From: Alphaproteobacteria bacterium | Lineage (GTDB): Bacteria > Pseudomonadota > Alphaproteobacteria > Micropepsales > Micropepsaceae | Assembly: GCA_003131925.1 (NCBI GenBank) | Contig: PKWC01000111.1 | Coordinates: 1-24,892, forward strand | Direction of reading: 5' to 3' | DNA length: 24,892 nucleotides | Shown: in pieces, positions 8,602 through 16,079 of the stretch | How positions within the stretch are numbered: position 1 is the stretch's first letter | Layout: each line of letters starts with the position of its first letter | Made by a program: the position numbers and the translations under genes | The notes under the pieces: model-generated | Seen by the model: the letters and a program-made list of their open reading frames with translations, nothing else | Databases searched by the model: none | Told to the model about the DNA's origin: nothing

Positions 8602-8622
8602 CGACGGTCGAGTCGACCATCG
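8602..8622. promoter_or_regulatory. Near-perfect 21-bp palindrome, candidate operator
   Basis: The arms are CGAcGGTCGA and TCGACCaTCG around a central G, with one mismatched pair. It lies 49-69 bases upstream of the GTG start of the phosphoesterase gene, a position suited to a dimeric regulator. It is also upstream of the divergent methyltransferase gene, so it could serve either. No regulator is identified. Confidence 0.4.
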
Positions 8623-8664
8623 TAAGCTCATAATTTTCTTGCTTTCTGGCCCCACTTTGATTTA

Positions 8665-8679
8665 TTAATAAGTCGTTAA
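8665..8679. promoter_or_regulatory. CtrA-box-like site TTAA-N7-TTAA
   Basis: Two TTAA half-sites are separated by seven bases in an AT-rich patch (about 8656-8690) of an otherwise GC-rich region, matching the core of the CtrA consensus TTAA-N7-TTAA. It lies about 113 bases upstream of the PilZ-methyltransferase start. A gcrA gene in the window makes a CtrA circuit plausible, but short motifs like this also occur by chance in AT-rich DNA. Confidence 0.35.
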
Positions 8680-8791
8680 GAAATTAATCCGGCGATTTGG
8701 GCGGCAAGCTCCGACGACCGGCGGTGGGGCTGAGAGCATTTGTGTGTCGGCAGCGGGGGCGCAAAGGCGCGACCCTTTGCAAAAGGGCAGT

Positions 8792-10231
8792 ATGCTTGCG
8801 TATGAGGAGTTGCAGGGCTCGCGGGGCCGGGAAATCCGGTATCGGCCGCCGCGCTATCAGGCGCGCAGCCTGTTTCCCAACACGCCTCCGCGGCTCCGCG
8901 TGGGCGCGAAAGCCTACCAGATCCACAATGTCAGCCTTGGCGGCGTCGCGGCGATTGCCAAAGAAGCCCGCGACGACGAGTTGAGCGTCGGCGATGCGGT
9001 CAAATTAACCATCCAGCAATCGGGCCTTCCGATCTTCGAATCGGACGCGAAAGTCCGCTGGGTCGAAAAAACAATCTTCGGCTCGAAAATCGCCTTCGGC
9101 TTTGTCGACAGCTTCCTCGAGATCGACAAGCTCATCAATCGCAACCTGCAGGCCCAGATCGCCACGCGCTCGTCACTCGCGCGTTCGGCAGCGCTCGTGC
9201 CGCAGGATTACCGCGCCTTCTGCGCGGACGTGTTGACGCTGCTCAGAGGCTATCGCGCGGTGCTCGACGCAAATTTGTCGGTGCCGCCGGAATTCACCCG
9301 CAATTTTGACCATGCGAGCGTGTTCGAAGCCTGCGAGGCGCGGCTTGTGCAGGAATGGCGCGCTCTGTGGCGCACGGGCAACGACATCGTGCGGGGCTTG
9401 ATGGGAGAGCGCGAGAGACGCGACGCGGTGAAGGAATATACCGAACTTGCTCTGACGCCGGAGCTTCGGGGGGGCGCCATCTGGGACCGTTCCTATGCGA
9501 AGCCCATGGGTTATCCCGGTGACTTCGGCATCATGAATCAGGTCTATGACTGGCAACGTGTCGGCAGCAATGCCTATGAGATGCTCCTGCATCGACTCGG
9601 CCTTGAAGTCGCCGAATGCATCAAGACACGTATGGAAGTCGTGCGCGCCGATATCGGAGATGCGGTCGCCGCGAAAGGCGCGGAGCGCACGACGCGAGTC
9701 CTCAGTCTGGGATGCGGATCGGCGCGCGAAGTCGAGACCTGGCTCGCCAAGAGCCGCGCCATGCCGCCTCGCGTGGAATTCACCCTGATCGATCAGGAAC
9801 AACAGGCGCTCGACTATGCCTACCGCGCCGCCTATCCCCACATTGTCCATAACGAGGGCCGCTGCCGGATCAACTGTCTGCACATGTCGTTCACCGATGT
9901 GTTGCGGGGAACCAGCGGACTGCAGACTCTGCCGCCGCAGGACCTGATCTACTCGGTGGGCCTCATCGACTATCTCACCGACCGGCGTGCGGCGAGCCTG
10001 GTGCGCCGTCTTTACGATCTGGTGGCCCCGGGCGGGCTGCTGATCATTGGCAACATGAATGAGATGCCGCAGAGCAATCTCTGGCCGATGGAGTTCATCA
10101 CCGACTGGTCGCTATATTATCGCAACGAAGCCCAGATGCTGGCCTGGACCGAAGGTCTCGATCCAGCGGGCGTGCGCACGGCCACCGAGCCCACGGGGCG
10201 TGTGCGTCTTCTCTACGTCGCCAAGCGCTGA
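8792..10231 (+). CDS. PilZ domain / class I SAM-dependent methyltransferase protein (PhcB-like candidate)
   Basis: The 479-residue product has a PilZ-type domain at about 15-115, with R21-x-x-x-R25 (RYQAR) and N46-x-S48-x-x-G51 (NVSLGG), the two c-di-GMP-contacting motifs. Residues 237-250 read KPMGYPGDFGIMNQ, a signature of a methyltransferase group that includes enzymes annotated as making the 3-hydroxypalmitate methyl ester signal. The Rossmann SAM site follows: VLSLGCGSARE (303-313), LIDQEQQAL (332-340), DLIYSVGLIDYLTD (384-397) and PGGLLIIGNM. No signal peptide or TM is seen, so it should be cytoplasmic. ATG 8792 has AAGGG four bases upstream; an in-frame GTG at 8744 would add 16 residues. 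Its stop lies one base from that of the convergent kinase gene. Methyl acceptor unknown; the signal-synthase idea is an inference. Confidence 0.85.
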   Translation: MLAYEELQGSRGREIRYRPPRYQARSLFPNTPPRLRVGAKAYQIHNVSLGGVAAIAKEARDDELSVGDAVKLTIQQSGLPIFESDAKVRWVEKTIFGSKIAFGFVDSFLEIDKLINRNLQAQIATRSSLARSAALVPQDYRAFCADVLTLLRGYRAVLDANLSVPPEFTRNFDHASVFEACEARLVQEWRALWRTGNDIVRGLMGERERRDAVKEYTELALTPELRGGAIWDRSYAKPMGYPGDFGIMNQVYDWQRVGSNAYEMLLHRLGLEVAECIKTRMEVVRADIGDAVAAKGAERTTRVLSLGCGSAREVETWLAKSRAMPPRVEFTLIDQEQQALDYAYRAAYPHIVHNEGRCRINCLHMSFTDVLRGTSGLQTLPPQDLIYSVGLIDYLTDRRAASLVRRLYDLVAPGGLLIIGNMNEMPQSNLWPMEFITDWSLYYRNEAQMLAWTEGLDPAGVRTATEPTGRVRLLYVAKR

Positions 10232-10232
10232 A

Positions 10233-11669
10233 TCACACAGCCTGCCTCGCAGGTTCCCCGTATGTGCGCGAGATCATGCGGCTCGCCGGCAGCCGGACCA
10301 GCACGCGCGTGCCTTTGTCGACTTCGCTTTCGAGCCTGATGCTGCCGCCATGGAGCTCCGCGATTTTTTTGGCGAATGGCAGACCGAGCCCGGTACCCCC
10401 GTATCGGCGCGACAACGCGCCCTCGACCTGCTCGAACGGGCGCAGCACGCGCTCGAGGTGTTCGTCCGGGATTCCGACGCCGGTATCGACGACCTGGATC
10501 TGGATGCCTTCGTTCTCGCTGGCCTGCAGCGTGATTGAAGCGCTGCCTCCCGGCGGCGTGAACTTTACGGCATTGCTGACGAGATTGAGCATCAGCTGGC
10601 GCATCAGTCTTTCGTCCACAAACGCGCACACGCCGTGCTCGGGCATGTCGAGCATGAGCTTCACCCCGCCTTCGTCGGCGCGGGTGCGGCACATCTGCAC
10701 GCAGCTTTGCAGACTCTCGTCCAGATAAACATCGTCCTCCTTCAATTCGAGCTTGCCGGCTTCTGCCTTGGCCAGGTCGAGAATGTCGTTGATGATGGCA
10801 AGCAGATGCATCCCGCTGGTGTTGATGTCGGCGACGTATTCGTGATAGCGCTCGCTGCCCAGCGATCCGAACAGCTGCTTCCTCAGGACGTCGGAAAATC
10901 CGATGATGGCATTGAGCGGCGTTCTGAGTTCGTGGCTCATCGTGGCGAGAAATTCGCTCTTCGACCTGTTGGCCTTGTCGGCCTCGATCAGCAGTGTACT
11001 CAGCGTTAGGTTCTTTGTTTCTATGATTTTCTGGCTCACATACTGCTTGCGCACGTAAAGCTCCTGATAGTAGCCGGAGAAGAGACCGACACCGGCTGCC
11101 ATCATCAGGAAGAAGTTGTTGCTGATGTAAGTTGGAAATGGAATCGGATTGATAAACGCAGAAGGGATTTGATACGCGATCAGGAGAATTAGCGAGAGCA
11201 TGGCAGACAGGGAAAATCGCAATCGGATGAGGCTTGAGCTGTAGATGACGCACATGACCAGGCCGGCATAGTATTGGGCATTATAGGGCGGCGGCATGAT
11301 TGCCGTCATGATCAAGACACTCAGGCTGCTCGTTACCAGATTGCACGCGAGCGCAAACTGTCCGATCCGGACGAAAATCGGAAAGAACGTCAGTATGAAG
11401 ACGGTCACAAGAACCGGGGTGCCCAGTGTGAAGCGAATTAAGAGAAGGACGGGGAATATTTTGCCGCCCACGATCCAGTCGAGCAGCCCGAACGAGGCGA
11501 AAAGCATCGTACCGGCAAACACGTATATGCGAATGGTGCCGATCGAACTCTGCAGCAACTCGCGTTCGAACGTCCTCTCGGTCTGAGGATCGCGGAAGCG
11601 AAGCCAAATCCTGTCGAGTTCGTACTCTGAATACGGAGTCGCGGTCTGTTTCGCGGTAGGCTGACGCAT
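10233..11669 (-). CDS. Six-TM membrane sensor histidine kinase
   Basis: The 478-residue product has a soluble N-terminus (1-45, including RFRDPQTERTFE), about six TM helices between 47 and 201, a linker coiled coil (about 205-235), a HisKA domain with H246 in ATMSHELRTPLNAIIGFSDVL, and a HATPase_c domain: N-box NLVSNAVKF (362-370), DTGVGIP (395-401), PFEQVEG (411-417), and GGTGLGL (424-430). No receiver or HPt domain is fused, so a separate response regulator is needed and none is beside it. A multi-helix sensor region with almost no periplasmic loop is the architecture of kinases that sense membrane or lipid-like signals (CqsS, LqsS and PhcS are examples). ATG 11669 has only a poorly spaced GGAAG upstream. 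The gene is convergent with the methyltransferase. Confidence 0.93.
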   Translation of the reverse strand: MRQPTAKQTATPYSEYELDRIWLRFRDPQTERTFERELLQSSIGTIRIYVFAGTMLFASFGLLDWIVGGKIFPVLLLIRFTLGTPVLVTVFILTFFPIFVRIGQFALACNLVTSSLSVLIMTAIMPPPYNAQYYAGLVMCVIYSSSLIRLRFSLSAMLSLILLIAYQIPSAFINPIPFPTYISNNFFLMMAAGVGLFSGYYQELYVRKQYVSQKIIETKNLTLSTLLIEADKANRSKSEFLATMSHELRTPLNAIIGFSDVLRKQLFGSLGSERYHEYVADINTSGMHLLAIINDILDLAKAEAGKLELKEDDVYLDESLQSCVQMCRTRADEGGVKLMLDMPEHGVCAFVDERLMRQLMLNLVSNAVKFTPPGGSASITLQASENEGIQIQVVDTGVGIPDEHLERVLRPFEQVEGALSRRYGGTGLGLPFAKKIAELHGGSIRLESEVDKGTRVLVRLPASRMISRTYGEPARQAV

Positions 11670-11842
11670 CTTCCGGCTCGATAGCCACGGTGTAGCTGCA
11701 CACCCATGCTCTCGCAGTTAGGTAAAAATTTGCGTAACCCGTTGACCGTTTGCGCTTTTCCCCCGCTATCGTGAACGTCCGCCTAAGGGAAGACGCGAAC
11801 GCTTAACCATGTTGGTTGGGAATCGAGTACGCAGAATTCGCT

Positions 11843-12700
11843 TCAGGCGCTGGTCGCCTGAGCCGGCTGCGGTGCACTGGCCCTTTCAGCCTTGGCGATC
11901 ACCGCGCGATCGTCTTTCCGCCAGGGGTGAAATCCCGGCAGATACCAGCTGAGGTAGGGCCCGATGACGTGACCTACCGCGCCTGGCGCGACAAAGACGA
12001 ACTTCAGAAAACGGACCCAAGTGGCGGCCGACGCGATGCCGTCCTGACGGAAAAAGTCAGCCACGGCGAAGAGGAAGAAATCGAACAAGAGAACCGTGCA
12101 TGAAACCATGACCGAGGCCCGCAGGAGCCAACGCGCCGGAGGTGAAAGCGATTGAGCCGCCAGCATGAAGGTGTCGAACGCGACCGCCTTGTGCTCGACT
12201 TCTTCCCCCGCATGCCACAACATCAAACGCTGGATTTCTGCGGGCGCCGATCCAAGGTGCCGCGGATCGTCGATCACTTCATAAGAAAGGATCGCGGTGA
12301 AGTGCTCGAGCGCGGCTACGGATGCAGCCTGTCTGAGCGGAGTGAGCGAGCGCGCCCAATCAAGCCGCTTCTTCAGAAACGCGTCGATTCTCGTGAGATC
12401 GTAGCCATTGCATATCGAGTCACGGTTGAATGTCACGTGTTCACGCGAATGCATGGACTCCTGGGCGATGAAGGCCGTGATCTCCTTCTGAAGCTGCGGT
12501 CCCGCGCGGTCGCGATAGCGCAGCAGCGCTTCGATGAAATACCGCTCAACTGTCGGAAAAGACGCGGAGAAGGCATTGTAATAGGCGGTGGCGATCGGAT
12601 CGTTGCCAACCCACCAGCGTGGGTTCTGCGTACCGCAATGGAAGCTCCGATCGCGCGGGCGGATAACCAGGTCGGCGGGTGTCTTCCTGTTAGTCGCCAA
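11843..12700 (-). CDS. Predicted metal-dependent hydrolase, ferritin-like diiron type (COG3687/PF10118 family)
   Basis: The 285-residue product shows repeated acidic/histidine pairs expected of a helical diiron site: E81-x-x-H84-x-x-x-H88 (QESMHSREH), E132-H133 (ALEHF), and H163 with E166, E169 and H170 (WHAGEEVEHKAVAFD). Two hydrophobic helices at about 190-212 and 222-250 suggest membrane association. The family is annotated as a metal-dependent hydrolase but its reaction is not established; the diiron layout and the desaturase neighbour suggest lipid chemistry. Translation starts at TTG 12700, with AAGG eight bases upstream. It follows the desaturase on the same strand after 86 bases, so the two are probably co-transcribed. 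The last codons form a small hairpin (11843-11861) without a U tract. Confidence 0.85.
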   Translation of the reverse strand: MATNRKTPADLVIRPRDRSFHCGTQNPRWWVGNDPIATAYYNAFSASFPTVERYFIEALLRYRDRAGPQLQKEITAFIAQESMHSREHVTFNRDSICNGYDLTRIDAFLKKRLDWARSLTPLRQAASVAALEHFTAILSYEVIDDPRHLGSAPAEIQRLMLWHAGEEVEHKAVAFDTFMLAAQSLSPPARWLLRASVMVSCTVLLFDFFLFAVADFFRQDGIASAATWVRFLKFVFVAPGAVGHVIGPYLSWYLPGFHPWRKDDRAVIAKAERASAPQPAQATSA

Positions 12701-12786
12701 AGGCCAAACCTTAACGGTATCGAACCTTTATCTGTCTTATCCGGTAGAGTGTCAAATACGGTGAAGACTCGGCGTGGCCGGCGCCG

Positions 12787-13872
12787 TTACGTGTTCGCGT
12801 GCATCGCGCAATCGGCAGCCCAGGTGGCCGCCGTCGGCGTTCCTTCGAAATCGGTCCAACACATGCGATTGAAATCGAACAATTTGCATGCGGTATATAT
12901 TTTCCGGTATTCGCCGATGGAAAGAGTGTATTCGCGCATGTCCGCGCCGAACGCTCCCTTGAGCTTTTCCTGCGCCGGCGGGAGAGCGTAAACGGGTAAC
13001 GAAACATCGGCGTGATGAGCGGTATGGGCCAGGGCGTCCGAGTAGAGCGGGATCAGAAACCGTGGCAGTTTCACATGGACGGTGCAGCGCACGTTGCCGC
13101 GATGGAAGCTCCAATTGTTTTCGTCCCGAAACCAGGGAATCGCGGGATGGGTGTGATTAAGATAGATCGTGACCGCCATCATGTAGTTCCAAACGGCGAA
13201 CGGTATGGCCCACCCCATCACCAGCGTCAGCCATAACGGGCGCGCTGGCGCTAGAGCCTCTCCCATCGTTCCGATGCCGAACAGCATCAACGCCACTCCC
13301 GTCACGGCAAAGAGACAGTCCGGCAAATGACGTTTCCATTCCGCGCGGGTATCGCGCGCCAGTGGAAGCAGCATTCTGTGAAACCAGAATTCGCCGTAAT
13401 AGTAGAAGAGCGGACCGAAGGGCCCGCGATAGAGCCGCTCGGTCGCTCGCCTGAGAGGCGAGGCGGCATCGTACTCCGCCTTGCTCATCGGCGCCCACAC
13501 GCGGTCGACGCCTTTGAGATTGGTGCGCCGGTGATGTTCGTTGTGCGTTCGACGCCACAGGCTCGCCGAATGCGCGCAGGGAATGAAAGCAAATCGCGCG
13601 AGCCACAGGTTCCATGCCCGCTGCGGCACCAAGCTGCCGTGGCTGCCGTCATGGCCGACGATGAACATCAGGGCAATGAAGACGCCGTTCGCGACGGCAA
13701 AGAGAATATTGACGGGGAGAGGAAAGCTCGAAACGGCGCCGACAAGCGTTGCAAGATAGAGCAGCGAATGAACGGCGAAGATGCCGAGTCCGCGTTCGAG
13801 TGAGCGCGGATCCGCAATGCACGATGCGCTGTCCCGCTGATCTGGTGCGGCGGTCGTGGCTGCGGCATCCAT
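12787..13872 (-). CDS. Membrane fatty acid desaturase
   Basis: This integral-membrane diiron enzyme carries the three histidine boxes of the family. Numbered from ATG 13872 they are HDGSH (74-78), HNEHH (110-114) and HTAHH (283-287), with TM segments before the first box and between boxes two and three. It introduces a double bond into an acyl chain; positional specificity cannot be read from sequence. ATG 13872 gives 361 residues starting MDAAATTAAP. The frame runs open to an ATG at 13983 (398 residues), but those 37 extra residues are not recognisably conserved. Neither ATG has a clear ribosome binding site, so the start is uncertain. Before the IS arrived at 14017, ligD ended only a few bases upstream of this frame on the same strand. 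Confidence 0.9.
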   Translation of the reverse strand: MDAAATTAAPDQRDSASCIADPRSLERGLGIFAVHSLLYLATLVGAVSSFPLPVNILFAVANGVFIALMFIVGHDGSHGSLVPQRAWNLWLARFAFIPCAHSASLWRRTHNEHHRRTNLKGVDRVWAPMSKAEYDAASPLRRATERLYRGPFGPLFYYYGEFWFHRMLLPLARDTRAEWKRHLPDCLFAVTGVALMLFGIGTMGEALAPARPLWLTLVMGWAIPFAVWNYMMAVTIYLNHTHPAIPWFRDENNWSFHRGNVRCTVHVKLPRFLIPLYSDALAHTAHHADVSLPVYALPPAQEKLKGAFGADMREYTLSIGEYRKIYTACKLFDFNRMCWTDFEGTPTAATWAADCAMHANT

Positions 13873-14001
13873 TGTGGCGGAATCCGGGAAAACGTGAATC
13901 GGTACGTAAACTTGCACGATCTCATTTGAACAAACTGTTAAAAAATGTCCCGGAGGCCCGTACTCGCGTCCTATGGACACCATAATAAATACGCGCGTGT
14001 C

Positions 14002-14008
14002 TTAGTGT
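14002..14008 (-). pseudogene. ligD: Severed native 3' end of ligD
   Basis: Reading the minus strand across the target-site copy at 14009-14016 gives tta gca aaa cac taa, that is L-A-K-H-stop, in the frame that ligD has at 16139. These seven bases are therefore the displaced end of ligD (last base of the Lys codon, His codon, TAA) left on the far side of the IS. Confidence 0.75.
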
Positions 14009-14016
14009 TTTGCTAA
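14009..14016. repeat. Target-site duplication, left copy (TTTGCTAA)
   Basis: Eight bases identical to 16132-16139 and immediately outside the terminal inverted repeat. Eight bases is the length usual for IS1595-family insertions. Confidence 0.95.
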
Positions 14017-14045
14017 GGGAATTATATAGATGACTCCCTTAGCGG
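14017..14045 (+). repeat. Left terminal inverted repeat of the IS1595 element
   Basis: It matches the reverse complement of 16103-16131 at 24 of 29 positions: a perfect GGGAATTATATA block, two mismatches, a perfect TGACTCCCT block, two mismatches, then CGG shared in the last four. Confidence 0.93.
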
Positions 14046-14051
14046 TCGAAG

Positions 14052-14873
14052 TCAGCGACCGAACGGCCCGCTCATAAGCTTTTCCATTGCGGTCATTGCG
14101 GCCTTGGCAGCTTTTTGTGCCCTCTCGATGTGGCGCGGCGGAAGCACAAACCGGCCTCCAACGATGATCATGGGCGCATCCAGCGGCGCGCACATTTCTG
14201 GTCGCATGCCTTCTCTGGAGCGCACAATATCGGTCGGCAGTTCGGTTATGACCGCCAATGACCCGATAAGGTCCGCCTTTCTGAATATCTCGATCAACGG
14301 CTCCGCCGTTCGCGCCCTACCGCCGTCGAATCCCTTTGGATCGAATATGAATGTTCCAAAGCTATGGACATCGGCAGCGCGTGCGTACATGGCAACGGCT
14401 ATCCCGGCAGCAAAAAAGGCGTCTCTAATCTCGCCAGCAAACCACCGCGTTTCCCCATCCGTTTCATATGCAATGCTTATTATCTCGAATTTCTCTTTGA
14501 GTGTTTGGATAAAGTCCCATTGTTCTTGGTTCAGCTCTCTCGGCAATAACTTTGTTTCTAGTTCTGCGCGCGCCAAGTCAGCCTTCGCAGCGCGTTCATT
14601 CGCGGCAGAAACCCGTTCCTCAGACAACCGTTGCAATTCTTCCGCATCTGCCTTTGTCGCGCCACCCCATATAGCTTCGTCAGCGCACCCCGCAAACACA
14701 AGAATATTTGCGAAGACAAGGCTGACAGTTTCATACCACGGGGCATTCTTTGAGAATGCTAGTAATAACGTAATCTCTAAAAACAATCCTGCCAACAAAA
14801 TGCGTTCGGACCATACCTCTCGCGTCGCGTTACGCGAGAGGCTGCGTTTCAAAGGCGCGTCGTTCATCGCCAT
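14052..14873 (-). CDS. IS1595 passenger: two-TM, coiled-coil protein of unknown function
   Basis: I do not recognise a named family. The 273-residue product has a basic N-terminus, two hydrophobic helices at about 23-40 and 47-65, and an alanine/glutamate-rich coiled coil at about 70-115 (ATKADAEELQRLSEERVSAA). A soluble alpha/beta-looking domain follows (about 120-240) with ISIAYETDGETRWFAGEI, FGTFIFDPKGFDGG and PMIIVGGRFVLPPRH, then a C-terminal helix. The predicted layout is a membrane-anchored cytoplasmic domain. It lies fully inside the IS, ending seven bases from the left inverted repeat, and on the transposase strand 112 bases beyond the small ORF. The start is ATG 14873, or ATG 14867 two codons later; neither has a clear ribosome binding site. 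Codon use is less GC-rich than in the flanking host genes. Confidence 0.8.
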   Translation of the reverse strand: MAMNDAPLKRSLSRNATREVWSERILLAGLFLEITLLLAFSKNAPWYETVSLVFANILVFAGCADEAIWGGATKADAEELQRLSEERVSAANERAAKADLARAELETKLLPRELNQEQWDFIQTLKEKFEIISIAYETDGETRWFAGEIRDAFFAAGIAVAMYARAADVHSFGTFIFDPKGFDGGRARTAEPLIEIFRKADLIGSLAVITELPTDIVRSREGMRPEMCAPLDAPMIIVGGRFVLPPRHIERAQKAAKAAMTAMEKLMSGPFGR

Positions 14874-14985
14874 TTATCGGATTTACCTAGAGAAGCGAAA
14901 ATACCGCCGCGGAACCCTGATCTTTATAGTCATCGCTAATGCGGTAACGCTGGCCATTATCTTATGGAATGCGCTGCGATGACTG

Positions 14986-15150
14986 CTAATGGGATTGTGG
15001 GTTTCGAACGCGCTGTTTCGTCGCCTCTTTTATCAGCTTCTTTATTTTCTTCTTCCGTTTCTTCGCGCCCTCAGTTTTTGCCTTCGGATGGTAGGCGAGA
15101 ATTACATCGGCAATCGCGTCTAATACCGGCGGAGGCTTTGAGCCGCTCAT
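14986..15150 (-). CDS. Small basic protein coupled to IS1595 transposase
   Basis: The 54-residue frame starts MSGSKPPPVLDAIADVILAY and continues with a strongly lysine-rich stretch (residues 23-45). Its ATG (15150-15148 on the minus strand) overlaps the transposase TGA as ATGA, the usual sign of translational coupling, and it ends at TAG 14986. It is too short for a domain call. The basic segment could bind DNA or RNA, perhaps acting as an accessory to transposition; that is inference. A short proline-plus-lysine ORF in this position supports it being a real gene rather than a chance frame. Confidence 0.6.
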   Translation of the reverse strand: MSGSKPPPVLDAIADVILAYHPKAKTEGAKKRKKKIKKLIKEATKQRVRNPQSH

Positions 15151-16064
15151 TGGATCAGCGCCTTGTAAGTGAGCCGCTTGCCCTTCGTGCCCGCGACGAA
15201 GCTATCCAGCCGCTGCATCGTATGTCGCTCGACGTTGCCGTCATTCAAGCGGAAGGCGAACTCGTCAACGTAGCGGTGCAGATGCTTCTTGCTGACGTGA
15301 TGATATACGCCGATCAAGCCGCGCTTCAGAACCGCGAATACACTCTCGACGCCGTTGGTCGTTATATCGTCGCGAACATATTCTCCGGCGCTGTGATTGA
15401 CGGAAGCGTGTTTGAATGTTTTTCCCGAAATACCGGAATAGACACTCGCGTCATCGGTATTGAGTATCGATCCGACTTCGACGTGCTGCTGAATTTTGCC
15501 GTGGATTGTTTCTTTGTTAGTTTCCTCAATCGGCATTGCAACGGTCTTGCCGCCGCGTTCGCGCATCGCCAGTACCGCAGTCTTGCCGACCGTGCCGCGT
15601 CCCAGCTTCAGCTTCTTGTGCTCATGCTTGTTCTTTTCGATCCCTCCGACATAAGTCTCGTCAATCTCGACGATCCCCTGAAGCTTCGTCAGATCGTCGC
15701 CGCACGCTTCGCGAAGGCGCCCAAGAACAAACCAAGCCGACTTCTGCGTGATCCCGATTTCCTTCGCCAGTTGCATGGACGAAATGCCCTTGCGCGCTGT
15801 GACGAGCAGATACATCGCGTAAATCCACTTGTGCAGTGGAACATGCGACCGCTCGAATATCGTGCCGGTCCTTACCGTGAAGTCCTCCTTGCACTGGTTA
15901 CAGCGGTAGTACCCGCCAGCGCGCGCCGTGATCCGTTCGCCAAGCCCGCATACCGGGCACGTCGGACCCTTCGGCCAGAGCCGCGCCTCAAGGTAAACGC
16001 GAGCCGTCTCTTGGTCCGGGAACATCGCGAACAACTCAAAGGTGGAAATCGTGCTTTTCGACAT
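15147..16064 (-). CDS. IS1595-family transposase
   Basis: The 305-residue product has an N-terminal zinc ribbon with C36-x-x-C39 (CPVC) and C55-x-x-C58 (CNQC), a helix-turn-helix region at about 92-120 (GISSMQLAKEIGITQKSAWF), and the ISXO2-like DDE catalytic domain. The catalytic domain shows D135 in IVEIDETYVGG, D204 in LNTDDASVYSG, and TTNGVESVFAVLKRGLIGVYH (236-256), which contains the third acidic/Asn-Lys site. The frame is intact. ATG 16064 has AGGG seven bases upstream; the frame can be extended to a TTG at 16070. It catalyses cut-and-paste or copy-type transposition of the 2115-bp element. The truncation-free ligD frame stops 15 bases upstream, so ligD transcription runs straight into this gene. 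Confidence 0.97.
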   Translation of the reverse strand: MSKSTISTFELFAMFPDQETARVYLEARLWPKGPTCPVCGLGERITARAGGYYRCNQCKEDFTVRTGTIFERSHVPLHKWIYAMYLLVTARKGISSMQLAKEIGITQKSAWFVLGRLREACGDDLTKLQGIVEIDETYVGGIEKNKHEHKKLKLGRGTVGKTAVLAMRERGGKTVAMPIEETNKETIHGKIQQHVEVGSILNTDDASVYSGISGKTFKHASVNHSAGEYVRDDITTNGVESVFAVLKRGLIGVYHHVSKKHLHRYVDEFAFRLNDGNVERHTMQRLDSFVAGTKGKRLTYKALIQ

Positions 16065-16079
16065 GACCAAACCCTCGCT

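Noticed and set aside
11843..11861. Hairpin TCAGGCG-CTGGT-CGCCTGA at the 3' end of the metal-dependent hydrolase gene
   Set aside because: It lies mostly inside the coding sequence and no T tract follows in the direction of transcription, so it is not called a terminator.
14874..14985. Plus-strand frame encoding a hydrophobic helix (TLIFIVIANAVTLAIILW) between passenger and small ORF
   Set aside because: It belongs to a long frame antisense to the passenger gene, has no start or ribosome binding site of its own in the gap, and the minus-strand gene explains the region better.
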